A stretch of DNA of 64,000 nucleotides. Source: Streptococcus parasanguinis (GTDB lineage Bacteria > Bacillota > Bacilli > Lactobacillales > Streptococcaceae). The notes beneath the pieces are model-generated. The model searched no databases and was not told the origin of the DNA. It was given only the letters and a program-made list of their open reading frames with translations. Positions within the stretch are counted from its first letter, which is position 1. Every line of letters starts with the position of its first letter. The stretch lies in NCBI RefSeq assembly GCF_901875555.1, contig NZ_CABFMD010000032.1:1-64000 (forward strand). Direction: 5' to 3'. Positions 54,883 to 62,539 of this stretch are shown piece by piece. The translations under genes were made by a program, and so were the position numbers.

Positions 54883-54895
54883 ATTACATTGTTTT

Positions 54896-55855
54896 ATGAT
54901 CTACGTTTTATATGATATGAAAGCTGTTTTTAAAAAAATTATTAGTTTTATAAGTGGTTTACTAGTTATCTCTATTATTACCTTTATCCTGACCAAATTT
55001 ACATCGCAGGATCCAGCAGAGAATTATCTGCGAATTCGGCATTTGCCAATCACTCCAGCAGCTCTTGAAAATGCGAGAACCTATTTGGGTTTGGATAAAT
55101 CCTGGATTGAACAATATCTATCTTGGTTCGTAAAAGTTCTTCACCTGGACTTTGGAACCTCTTATTTACTGAAGGAATCCGTTGTCAGTTTAATTGCTGG
55201 TCGTTTCCTATCCACTTTTTATTTAGGACTGACTTCCTTTATTCTGATTATTGTCGTTTCTATTCCCATTGGGGTTATCAGTGGCTTGAAGACCAATTCC
55301 TTCTTTGACAAATGCATGCGTTTCATTGGCTTTAGCTCGGTATCCATGCCTGCCTTTTGGCTCGGTTACATGTTGATTTTTATTTTTTCTGTGAAATTAG
55401 GCTTATTGCCTGTATCTGGTAAAAATGAACCTCTCAGCATCGTCTTACCAAGTATCACCTTAAGCTTTTCGCTGATTGGCCAATATATTGCCTTGGTAAG
55501 AAAGGCTGTATCGACCCAGTTGGAGAGTCCACATGTTGAAAATGCGCGCATGAGAGGGGTTAAACTACGCTATCTTTTACCCAATCATATTCTTCGAAAT
55601 GCTTTGCCATCCATTGCGACTGGTTTAAGTCTAACCTTTGTCTATTTGATGACGGGTTCCTTGATTGTTGAGGAAGTATTTTCTTGGAATGGATTAGGCA
55701 GTTTGTTTGTAGAGGCGATTCGATCGATTGACACTCCCCTAATTCAGGGATGTATGATGTTATTTGGCTTGCTATTCTTATTGAATAATGGCATGACACA
55801 AGCTGTCAACCACTGGATTGACCCACGAGTAAGGAAGAGAGGAAAGAGTTCATGA
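54896..55855 (+). CDS. ABC transporter permease, NikB-like (system 2)
   Basis: A 319-residue permease with about six membrane segments and the coupling stretch VENARMRGVKLRYLLPNHIL. No clear ribosome site precedes ATG 54896 or the in-frame ATG 54917, so the start is uncertain. It overlaps the next permease. Confidence 0.85.
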   Translation: MIYVLYDMKAVFKKIISFISGLLVISIITFILTKFTSQDPAENYLRIRHLPITPAALENARTYLGLDKSWIEQYLSWFVKVLHLDFGTSYLLKESVVSLIAGRFLSTFYLGLTSFILIIVVSIPIGVISGLKTNSFFDKCMRFIGFSSVSMPAFWLGYMLIFIFSVKLGLLPVSGKNEPLSIVLPSITLSFSLIGQYIALVRKAVSTQLESPHVENARMRGVKLRYLLPNHILRNALPSIATGLSLTFVYLMTGSLIVEEVFSWNGLGSLFVEAIRSIDTPLIQGCMMLFGLLFLLNNGMTQAVNHWIDPRVRKRGKSS

Positions 55856-56661
55856 AAAAAAGTGTGATGTTTTCTATTTTCATATTAGGTCTCTTGGTTT
55901 TCCTTGCTTTGTTTGCCTCCTTTATAGCGCCTTATGATCCGCAATATGTAGATGTTTCTAATAAGCTCTTAAGTCCAAGTCCCCAACATCTTTTAGGGAC
56001 AGACCAATTGGGAAGAGATGTTTTTTCGAGACTCTTATATGGTGCACGCTATTCCCTATTCTTAGCTGTAGCGATAAGTATCTTAGAAGTCGTGACTGGC
56101 TTTATCGTAGGCTTGGTTGTAGGCTGGTATCAGGGAAAAATAGAAGGAGCCTTTCTTTGGTTTACCAATGTCTTGATGGCTTTTCCAAGTTTTCTTCTCT
56201 CCCTAGCTACCGTTGGAATCTTGGGACAAGGGATGAGCAATATGATCATTGCCATAGTCATTATCGAATGGATCTACTATGCAAGGATTGTGACAAATCT
56301 TGTTATTTCTACCAAGCAAGAGCCCTATGTGATTAGTTCTCAGATCATGGGAATGGGATCATTTCATATTCTCAAAAAGCATATTTTGCCTTTTATCTAC
56401 AAGCCAGTACTGGTGATCCTTCTCATGAATATCGGGAATATCATTCTGATGATTTCTGGTTTTTCTTTTTTAGGAATTGGAGTCCAACCCAATGTTTCGG
56501 AGTGGGGCTTAATGCTGCATGATGCGCGGGCTTACTTCCGAGTGGCACCTTGGATGATGATCGCACCCGGCTTAGCTATCTTTTTAACCGTCATTTCCTT
56601 TAACCTATTTGGTGAATATATCGAAGAGAAAGGAGAGAAGAATGGCATCATTCATCATTAA
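55852..56661 (+). CDS. ABC transporter permease, NikC-like (system 2)
   Basis: A 269-residue permease with LLGTDQLGRDVFSRLLYGAR (about 44-63) and GFSFLGIGVQPNVSEWGLML. ATGA overlap upstream and a 20-base overlap with the ATPase gene downstream. Confidence 0.88.
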   Translation: MKKSVMFSIFILGLLVFLALFASFIAPYDPQYVDVSNKLLSPSPQHLLGTDQLGRDVFSRLLYGARYSLFLAVAISILEVVTGFIVGLVVGWYQGKIEGAFLWFTNVLMAFPSFLLSLATVGILGQGMSNMIIAIVIIEWIYYARIVTNLVISTKQEPYVISSQIMGMGSFHILKKHILPFIYKPVLVILLMNIGNIILMISGFSFLGIGVQPNVSEWGLMLHDARAYFRVAPWMMIAPGLAIFLTVISFNLFGEYIEEKGEKNGIIHH

Positions 56662-57433
56662 AGATCTTTCTCTTGTCGATCAGGAGGAGGCTCGTCTGGA
56701 TCGGGTTTCTTTCACCCATCCCTTGGGAGAATCCCTGCTAGTGGTGGGAGAAAGTGGATCTGGAAAAACGCTCTTAACTAAGGCTTTAATAGGGATTATT
56801 CCTCGGAACATGAAACAGACTGGATCGATTCATTATGGAGATCTCCATCTAGATTCTTTTTCAGACAAAGATTGGAACGCCTTTAGAGGGCAGAAGATCG
56901 CTTACTTGGTTCAAAATCCCATGTCTATGTTTAATCCCTTTCAAACGATCTGGACGCACTTCTATGAAACCATAAAAAGTCATTCAACTCTTTCCAAAAG
57001 TGAATGCCGCAAGAAAGTTCTTGACGTTTTAGAAAAGGTTCGGATCGCAAATCCAGAATCAGTTCTCCAGCAATACTCCTTTGAACTGAGCGGAGGCATG
57101 CTCCAACGGATTATGTTAGGTATGATCTTGTGTCTAGATCCCGAAACGATTATACTAGACGAACCAACCTCAGCAGTCGATCGGGTGAATCGTGAGATGA
57201 TCCTAAGCTTGATCAAAGACTTACTCGCTCAGCACAAGACGGTTATTACCGTTACCCATGACTATTATTTAGCCAGGGAACTCGGTGGCAATATGTTGGT
57301 CTTGGAGAAGGGCAAAGTCGTTGAATTTGGAAAAACCGAGGATCTTTTGACAGCTCCAAAAGAAAGCTATACTAAGGAATTATTTTTAGAACAAGATTTG
57401 AAGCAGGTGATCAGAAATAATGCTGGAATGTAA
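56642..57433 (+). CDS. ABC transporter ATPase, NikD-like (system 2)
   Basis: A 263-residue ATPase with Walker A GESGSGKTLLTKAL, signature LSGGMLQR and Walker B TIILDEPTSAVDR. AAAGGAG supports ATG 56642, inside the permease 3' end. Confidence 0.88.
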   Translation: MASFIIKDLSLVDQEEARLDRVSFTHPLGESLLVVGESGSGKTLLTKALIGIIPRNMKQTGSIHYGDLHLDSFSDKDWNAFRGQKIAYLVQNPMSMFNPFQTIWTHFYETIKSHSTLSKSECRKKVLDVLEKVRIANPESVLQQYSFELSGGMLQRIMLGMILCLDPETIILDEPTSAVDRVNREMILSLIKDLLAQHKTVITVTHDYYLARELGGNMLVLEKGKVVEFGKTEDLLTAPKESYTKELFLEQDLKQVIRNNAGM

Positions 57434-58076
57434 AGATATTACGGTCAACTATCAAGGAAAAACTGTATTAAACCATTGCAATCTATCCATCAAAAAAGGT
57501 GAAATTGTCGGAATTATGGGAGAAAGTGGGAGTGGCAAGTCCACGCTGGCAAGAGTCATCTTAGGAATTGAAAAGCCAACTCAAGGACAGGTTCTCTTAG
57601 ATGGCAAACCCTATTCCATCAAAGAGGATGGCGTTCGCATCTTAGTCGTTTTCCAAGATTCCTTTCACGCAGTCAATCCACGATTTACTGTGAGAGAAAT
57701 CTTGCTAGAAGCTCTTCCCAAAGATTTTCCGATGGAGCAGGTCGACACTGTTTTAAAAGAGGTAGGTTTACCATCAGAAGTACTAGAAAAAAGAGCAAGA
57801 GAATTAAGTGGTGGCCAGTTGCAAAGAGTTTGCATTGCCAGAACCTTGCTCCTAAACCCAGATGTCATTATTTTTGATGAATCTCTCAGTGGTTTGGATC
57901 CCAAAACCCAGGTTCAGATTTTACAATTGCTTTATAAGATTCATGGTAAATATCAGAATACCTTTATCTTCATCGCCCACGATGAGCAATTGTGCCGGGC
58001 CATTTGTGATCGCATTCTGATCTTAGAAAATGGCCAATTTACCCGTGAAATTCAGGATCTAGCGGAAGCGACCTGA
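57420..58076 (+). CDS. ABC transporter ATPase, NikE-like (system 2)
   Basis: A 218-residue ATPase, short for the family. Walker A GESGSGKSTLARVI and signature LSGGQLQR are intact. Walker B is VIIFDESLSGLDP, with Ser-Leu in place of the usual Pro-Thr, while the catalytic Glu is kept. It lacks the C-terminal ligand-peptide segment seen in its partner. Confidence 0.87.
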   Translation: MLECKDITVNYQGKTVLNHCNLSIKKGEIVGIMGESGSGKSTLARVILGIEKPTQGQVLLDGKPYSIKEDGVRILVVFQDSFHAVNPRFTVREILLEALPKDFPMEQVDTVLKEVGLPSEVLEKRARELSGGQLQRVCIARTLLLNPDVIIFDESLSGLDPKTQVQILQLLYKIHGKYQNTFIFIAHDEQLCRAICDRILILENGQFTREIQDLAEAT

Positions 58077-58115
58077 TCTTCTAAAGAAACAAGAAGCAAT
58101 AAAAAGGAGAAAAGT

Positions 58116-58688
58116 TTGAAACAAACATTTGAAACACGTAAATTATATTTTGGATTTCCTGTATTTTTCTTAGGATACAAGGATGATGCGCATGGCTATA
58201 ATATTTCGACCTCTAGTTCAGCCTATACTCTCGGTAGTATGATGGTGGTCGCTATGAGAACCAAAGGAAATGCCGTCACAGAAATTAAAAAACACGGATC
58301 CTTCACCGTGAATATCCCTACAGAAGAGCTCTTAACAGAGGTTGAAATTGCTGGTTTCAATAGCCGCAAGGACAAGTTTGCTCTTACAGGTCTAGACTAT
58401 ACAATTGGAGAAACAGTAGACGCTCCAATGGTAACGGCTTGTCCAGTTTCCATTGAATGCCAAGTTGTTGAATTCGTAGAATGCGGAGCATTGACCAATA
58501 TTATCGCTCGTGTAACCCGTCGTGAAGTGGAAGAAGACTTGATTGACCAAGATGGTACCTTCAAGAGCGATACTTTCTCACCGATCAGCTATATTGGAGA
58601 TGGATCTGGCCGTTATTATAGAAACTATAAAGATGGTGGCGTTCAAATGGGAAGCATCATCAAGAAAATCAGAGAAAATGAAGAATAG
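58116..58688 (+). CDS. flavin reductase-like FMN-binding protein
   Basis: A 190-residue protein of the flavin reductase/DIM6-NTAB family, with TSSSAYTLGSMMVVAMRTKG and KHGSFTVNIPTEELLTE in the FMN-binding region. It reduces flavin or a bound substrate. Its position at the end of a metal/corrinoid cluster suggests supplying electrons for corrinoid reduction before adenosylation or for metal release, which is inference. The start is TTG 58116 after AAAGGAG. Confidence 0.75.
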   Translation: MKQTFETRKLYFGFPVFFLGYKDDAHGYNISTSSSAYTLGSMMVVAMRTKGNAVTEIKKHGSFTVNIPTEELLTEVEIAGFNSRKDKFALTGLDYTIGETVDAPMVTACPVSIECQVVEFVECGALTNIIARVTRREVEEDLIDQDGTFKSDTFSPISYIGDGSGRYYRNYKDGGVQMGSIIKKIRENEE

Positions 58689-58692
58689 AAGA

Positions 58693-58723
58693 AAAAGGCT
58701 AGGGAAAACCTTAGCCTTTTTGC
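58693..58723. terminator. intrinsic terminator after the flavin reductase gene
   Basis: AAAGGCTAGGG (58695-58705) pairs with CCTTAGCCTTT (58710-58720) through one G-U, with T on the right and A on the left, so it can act in both directions. It closes the long plus-strand block that starts at 23618. Confidence 0.85.
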
Positions 58724-59646
58724 TTTCCAAGCGCTACCATTCGAAGAAGGGCCTTGCGTTTTCGTTCGTCTACCATGCTTAGAAAATGGTGGTAGGCTTT
58801 TTCTAGGTCAGCTTGGTAGCCTTGTGGGCCCTTGAATTCCAGCTGATCCAGAAAGACAATAGCACTGGCTCCTTTAAAAATTTGTCCTTGAAAGAAGGAG
58901 TGCTTGCTGACAATATCGATAGAAAGTTGCGAAGAACGCCAGCGCCTCTTGCGCGTATGCTTAGGTTTCCATCGAAGTTTTAGTTGCTGATCTTGCAAGT
59001 ACCAGCCCATGATCTCAAGGCTGGCCCTTTGTCCAGTTTTAGGGTCCAGGTAGTCAGCAGGGATGCTGAAAACCTGGACCCCACGTTTACTATATAAGAA
59101 GGGATGAAAATCAGGAATAAAGTCATAATCTTTACTGGAGACAACCGATAGTTCATCAGGATGTCCTAGTTCAGAACGGCTCGTATGGCGAAAAGGATCA
59201 AAATCTGCCAGGCTTTTTGCTGTACCTTTCCACTCGAGTTCATAAGCCGTGACCTGATCCACAATATTACGTGACCTCTTTAGAAAAGGAAGGACGTCCT
59301 CGTGGGCCTGATAGAGAGTAACGATATTCTTTAACCGTGTTTCCTCAGAAAATTCGTAAAGATCCCGAGGAAAAACTAAAACGTAGAGAGTCTTCAAAGC
59401 TTCTAAAGGAACAGTAGCGATGCCCTCTAACAGTTGCAGACGTTCGATAAGACTAGCATGGGCAAATAAAAGGCTCTGACCAGAATCTTGTTCTAGATCA
59501 ATGACAACTAGTTGTATCTCTCTTTTAAAGCTGAGAATAAAAGTGTCCGCTGCTTCCTTTTCAAAGCGAACCAGGGGAATAGAAGAATAATGGTGGTAGG
59601 GTTTTAAGGCAAGAAAGGTCCCTACAGTTTCTGTGATAGAGTGCAT
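58711..59646 (-). CDS. conserved protein of unknown function
   Basis: A 311-residue soluble protein I do not recognise. It has no signal peptide and no clear membrane segment. The N-terminal half is mixed alpha/beta (ILSFKREIQLVVIDLEQD, LKTLYVLVFPRDLYEFSE). The C-terminal half is basic (RWKPKHTRKRRWRSSQLSID) and ends RKALLRMVALGKQKG. Its stop lies in the shared terminator at 58693-58723. It seems to be chromosomal backbone between the B12 block and the mobile element. Confidence 0.75.
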   Translation of the reverse strand: MHSITETVGTFLALKPYHHYSSIPLVRFEKEAADTFILSFKREIQLVVIDLEQDSGQSLLFAHASLIERLQLLEGIATVPLEALKTLYVLVFPRDLYEFSEETRLKNIVTLYQAHEDVLPFLKRSRNIVDQVTAYELEWKGTAKSLADFDPFRHTSRSELGHPDELSVVSSKDYDFIPDFHPFLYSKRGVQVFSIPADYLDPKTGQRASLEIMGWYLQDQQLKLRWKPKHTRKRRWRSSQLSIDIVSKHSFFQGQIFKGASAIVFLDQLEFKGPQGYQADLEKAYHHFLSMVDERKRKALLRMVALGKQKG

Positions 59647-59683
59647 TTTTCTATTGTAACATAAGAAAGGAAGAACTCAAAAA

Positions 59684-59712
59684 AACCACTCCCGAAAGGG
59701 AAGTGGTTCTAT
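59684..59712 (-). terminator. minus-strand terminator, probably that of rpmE
   Basis: On the minus strand AACCACTTCCC...GGGAGTGGTT is followed by seven U. No gene in the window ends here in that direction. The 18 bases at 59738-59721 read Lys-Tyr-Gly-Leu-Lys-stop, the C-terminus of streptococcal L31, so this is likely the rpmE terminator separated from its gene by the inserted element. Confidence 0.65.
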
Positions 59713-59720
59713 GTTGGTTC

Positions 59721-59746
59721 TTATTTGAGACCGTATTTTACAAGGA
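59721..59746 (-). mobile_element. attachment site: rpmE 3'-end remnant at the element boundary
   Basis: Read on the minus strand, AAATACGGTCTCAAATAA (59738-59721) encodes KYGLK-stop. Upstream the codons become GTA, CTT and unrelated sequence, where L31 should read FNKKYGLK. The rest of rpmE is missing here and would lie beyond the right edge of the window. This is the pattern left by site-specific insertion into a gene 3' end. rpmE is a known integration site for streptococcal elements. The integrase is outside the window. Confidence 0.6.
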
Positions 59747-59795
59747 GCATTTATTATATGATTAAATGCCTATTATATAGCGTATTTTAAAAGGA
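59732..59795. repeat. 15-bp direct repeat at the element end
   Basis: CGTATTTTACAAGGA (59732-59746) and CGTATTTTAAAAGGA (59781-59795) differ by one base and start 49 bases apart. The first covers the rpmE remnant. The second may be a recombinase arm site or an old att copy. Confidence 0.45.
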
Positions 59796-59889
59796 AGTTT
59801 TATCATAATTGTAATTTATATTACGTTATATATAAGTAATTAGGTACCAAAAAGGTACTAAAATTGTGGTTTCGGAGTTTATAAAATAA

Positions 59890-59915
59890 AGAAAAAGGAT
59901 GCTATTTGCATCCTT
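59890..59915 (-). terminator. terminator after the first gene of the mobile element
   Basis: Minus-strand AAGGATGC-AAATA-GCATCCTT is followed by TTTTTC. It lies 14 bases beyond the stop of the 59-residue protein gene. Confidence 0.75.
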
Positions 59916-59929
59916 AAAAGCAATAACAT

Positions 59930-60109
59930 CTATTTTGATGTTTGACTAACACAATGAGGAAAACTGGCTACTTCATAACCGTATTGATCTTTTAGGATCG
60001 CTTTAACTTCTTGTCGAGTGAGTTTCCCTGGAAGTATGAATTCTTCAAAATCAGCGATTTTACCATCTTTGCAGAGTCTTACAGTTGCGTATGTATGAGT
60101 TTTAGTCAT
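59930..60109 (-). CDS. 59-residue protein of the mobile element, unknown function
   Basis: A short gene from ATG 60109-60107 to TAG 59932-59930. It has a strong ribosome site AAGGAGG eight bases upstream and its own terminator. The protein begins MTKTHTYATVRLCKDGKIAD and ends FPHCVSQTSK, with a compact alpha/beta look. The good initiation signal and terminator are the reasons to call it real. No function can be given. Confidence 0.65.
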   Translation of the reverse strand: MTKTHTYATVRLCKDGKIADFEEFILPGKLTRQEVKAILKDQYGYEVASFPHCVSQTSK

Positions 60110-60239
60110 CCTATAAACCTCCTTTTTTTTATATATTATTAGTATGCCACAAAAAATCGAAAAAATTAGAAAAAACTCATAGAATAAGTAAAAATTTATT
60201 AGAAAGGTTTTTCAATTCATAATCATTTTCTATTTGCTC

Positions 60240-60686
60240 TTAGTTTTTAGTTCTTAGTTCTTCGATTTCTGCCCTTATAGCTATTTTGTGTTTTTCTATT
60301 CTTTCTTTAAGGCTTAATCTTTTTTCAGTTAATTCTAAATGATCAACTAGTTCTTTTGTAGTAAATGTATCAAGTAGATAGAATGAGATATTCTCACGAA
60401 ATCTAGTAACATCAGTTACAATTAAGTATAGAACCTTAGTATTATTATCAATATTTTTGATTGCAATTTTTACCCCTAGTTGATTGAAAAGGTGATCTTT
60501 TAGGTTTTTTATATAGATTTGTTTTGTTAGGAACTGTCTATAAATTGAATTATTTAATAAAATTTGTGGAAGTTCATTAGCATTCTCAACTCTTAGTTGT
60601 TTTGCAATTGAGATGAGTAGTGCGGAAATGTATTTACCAGTGAGTTCTCCGGAGTAAGTTAGTTTAAAACCTTTATTTTCTGTCAT
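60240..60686 (-). CDS. protein encoded after the relaxase gene, unknown function
   Basis: A 148-residue protein, not recognised. It is rich in Lys, Ile and Leu, with GELTGKYISALLISIAKQLR near the start and a long C-terminal helix probably forming a coiled coil (about 112-148). AAGGAGA overlaps the relaxase stop, so it is translated with it. Position suggests a mobilization accessory protein. Confidence 0.65.
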   Translation of the reverse strand: MTENKGFKLTYSGELTGKYISALLISIAKQLRVENANELPQILLNNSIYRQFLTKQIYIKNLKDHLFNQLGVKIAIKNIDNNTKVLYLIVTDVTRFRENISFYLLDTFTTKELVDHLELTEKRLSLKERIEKHKIAIRAEIEELRTKN

Positions 60687-60696
60687 TTTTTTCTCC

Positions 60697-61878
60697 TTAC
60701 ATATTTTTATCCATAACCTTATTTATTTGTTGAACAACTGAAACTATTAATTTAATTGGATTTAGTGAATTAACTATGAGTAACTGGCTTTTGAAAAGAG
60801 GAGTAGAAGTATGTTTTTTTGCGAATTCCCGCCACCGTTTTGATTTGACACACATTATTCTGAATCTTTCCAGAAGCTTTTTATACTTATTCTGTAAAGC
60901 TAGTTGCTTTTTGGTAAGTTCAGAAATGTGCCGATCCTTTGAGATTACTATATTTCTATATTTTTCTCCCTTTGATTTCTCTATTATCATCTCATTCCTT
61001 AATTTAAATATATCTTGTTCAAGTTTGGCTACTTTCATTTCCTTGTCCAAATAACTTGATTTAATCTTATTATAGGATTCAGGATCCATTACAATCTGCT
61101 CTTTACCAAAGGGGAGTTTTTTCTTTTTTATAGCTAATTCATTATCCCAATTTTGCTGAATTTTATCATTTGATTCTATTACTTTGGTAAGTTCACCAAG
61201 TTCTCTTTTATTTTTTATGAGTTCATGTTGTATGTTTGCTAATTCATGTTTAGCATCATTCACTTTTTCTGTTTTTTCTTCTAACTGATTTTGTAAATCT
61301 TTATATTCTTTTACTGTAAGGTGTTTAGCAGTGCTACCTTCTTTCCCCCTATGAATATCATATCCATTTTCATTTAAATATTTTGGCAAATCATTTTGAA
61401 TTTTGAGAAGTTCTTCTCTGTTAAACATCTGTTTTGAAGATAATTTACCCTCTACCATTGGAACTATACCTAAGTGCATATGAGGAGTACTTTCATCCAT
61501 ATGTACACTGGCAAATGCAATATTTTCTTTACCATATCTCTTTTCAAAAAAATCTTTAGAAGTTTCAAAAAAGCATTTAATTTCTTCATTATCTAATTTT
61601 TTGAAAAAAGAACTGTCAGATGTTATGATCCATTCATTGCACAATACCGCATCCTTTCGAATAGATCGACTGCCTACTTTATTTTCATCAATGAAATCAG
61701 TGATTTGCTTTTTATACGTTAGTTCTTTGTTACGATCAGTTAATTCATAATTTAGATGAGTTTTTGAAGGATCAATCTTTTTATTGCTATGATTTTTAAA
61801 TATACGCTCATTGTGATAGTAGATCCCACCTAAGTTAGAACTCTTTAGCTTTTGCATTCGTGCTACAATTTGGCTCAT
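60697..61878 (-). CDS. mobV: MobV-family relaxase (Mob/Pre)
   Basis: A 393-residue relaxase. The N-terminus SQIVARMQKLKSSNLGGIYY matches the MobV opening. HMDESTPHMHLGIVPM is the metal-binding HxDExTPHxH motif. Residues about 190-330 are predicted coiled coil for dimerisation. It should nick the oriT directly upstream and lead the strand during conjugative transfer helped by another element. AAAAAGGAG precedes the ATG. Confidence 0.93.
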   Translation of the reverse strand: MSQIVARMQKLKSSNLGGIYYHNERIFKNHSNKKIDPSKTHLNYELTDRNKELTYKKQITDFIDENKVGSRSIRKDAVLCNEWIITSDSSFFKKLDNEEIKCFFETSKDFFEKRYGKENIAFASVHMDESTPHMHLGIVPMVEGKLSSKQMFNREELLKIQNDLPKYLNENGYDIHRGKEGSTAKHLTVKEYKDLQNQLEEKTEKVNDAKHELANIQHELIKNKRELGELTKVIESNDKIQQNWDNELAIKKKKLPFGKEQIVMDPESYNKIKSSYLDKEMKVAKLEQDIFKLRNEMIIEKSKGEKYRNIVISKDRHISELTKKQLALQNKYKKLLERFRIMCVKSKRWREFAKKHTSTPLFKSQLLIVNSLNPIKLIVSVVQQINKVMDKNM

Positions 61879-61985
61879 TTTTTGCTCCTTTTTAAATATC
61901 TTATAAGTATTTAAATAGATTATATAAATTAAAATAAACAGCTATTAAAGTTCAGGAATCTATTTAAGATCAAGCATACTTCCAA

Positions 61986-62046
61986 GTGAAGTATAACGCA
62001 CTATACTTTACCAAATGGTAAAAGTGCGTTACACATGCAAGCATGT
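61986..62046 (-). mobile_element. oriT: origin of transfer (oriT), pMV158-like
   Basis: On the minus strand AAAGTATAGTGCGTTATACT (62009-61990) closely matches the pMV158 nick region (TAGTGTG/TTA). The predicted nick is between 61997 and 61996. Overlapping inverted repeats are present: AAGTATA/TATACTT (61989-62008), a larger arm pair based on TTTACC/GGTAAA and GTGCGTTA, and ACATGC/GCATGT (62033-62046). It lies about 110 bases before the relaxase gene, as expected for MobV systems. Confidence 0.85.
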
Positions 62047-62052
62047 CGAGAA

Positions 62053-62535
62053 TCACATAGATTCTATTAGACTATCCAGGAAAGATGAAGCAGATTTATA
62101 ATTGTTTTCTTTTACCAATTTTTCTAACTTATCTCTATTTGATGGTTTTATAATAAACTGGTATTGTTTTTTCTTTTCCGTTTTATGATAGTTGTTTTCA
62201 TTAGCTGAACATGCATCGGACTGTCGGGGCATATTTGTAACTCCTTTACTAAGAGATTCAAAATCAGTAGATATCCTATAACTTAAATAATCTTTATCAT
62301 AGATGTCGATATAATCGAAAATGTTTCTTTCTGAGATAATTAATTTGTTTCCAAATTGAACGGGATAATAAAATTTCTCCTGTCTAATTTGAGATACTGA
62401 ATCATAAATAGATTCATTTGAACAAAATAATATATCTTTAATTTCTCGTAAATCAATGCAAATGGTATCATTTTGAGAAACCTGTAAAGACTTATTAATT
62501 AAGAATTTTATTAGTTCATTACATTTTATATTCAT
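62053..62535 (-). CDS. unknown protein upstream of oriT with a possible ribbon-helix-helix tail
   Basis: A 160-residue protein, not recognised as a whole. The first 80 residues could be winged-helix-like (LREIKDILFCSNESIYDSVS). The last 40 (YQFIIKPSNRDKLEKLVKEN, then a short helix) resemble plasmid ribbon-helix-helix proteins, so it may bind oriT or its own promoter. The ribosome site is weak. It lies 4 bases after the replisome-organizer gene. Confidence 0.6.
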   Translation of the reverse strand: MNIKCNELIKFLINKSLQVSQNDTICIDLREIKDILFCSNESIYDSVSQIRQEKFYYPVQFGNKLIISERNIFDYIDIYDKDYLSYRISTDFESLSKGVTNMPRQSDACSANENNYHKTEKKKQYQFIIKPSNRDKLEKLVKENNYKSASSFLDSLIESM

Positions 62536-62539
62536 GATG

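Noticed and set aside
59843..59866. GGTACCAAAAA / GGTACTAAAA short repeat as a replication iteron
   Set aside because: There are only two short copies and no nearby replication gene reading toward them. Chance in AT-rich DNA is as likely.
60776..61054. 92-residue plus-strand frame opposite the relaxase gene
   Set aside because: It is antisense to the coiled-coil part of a well supported relaxase. The hydrophobic run reflects Lys/Glu codons read backwards.
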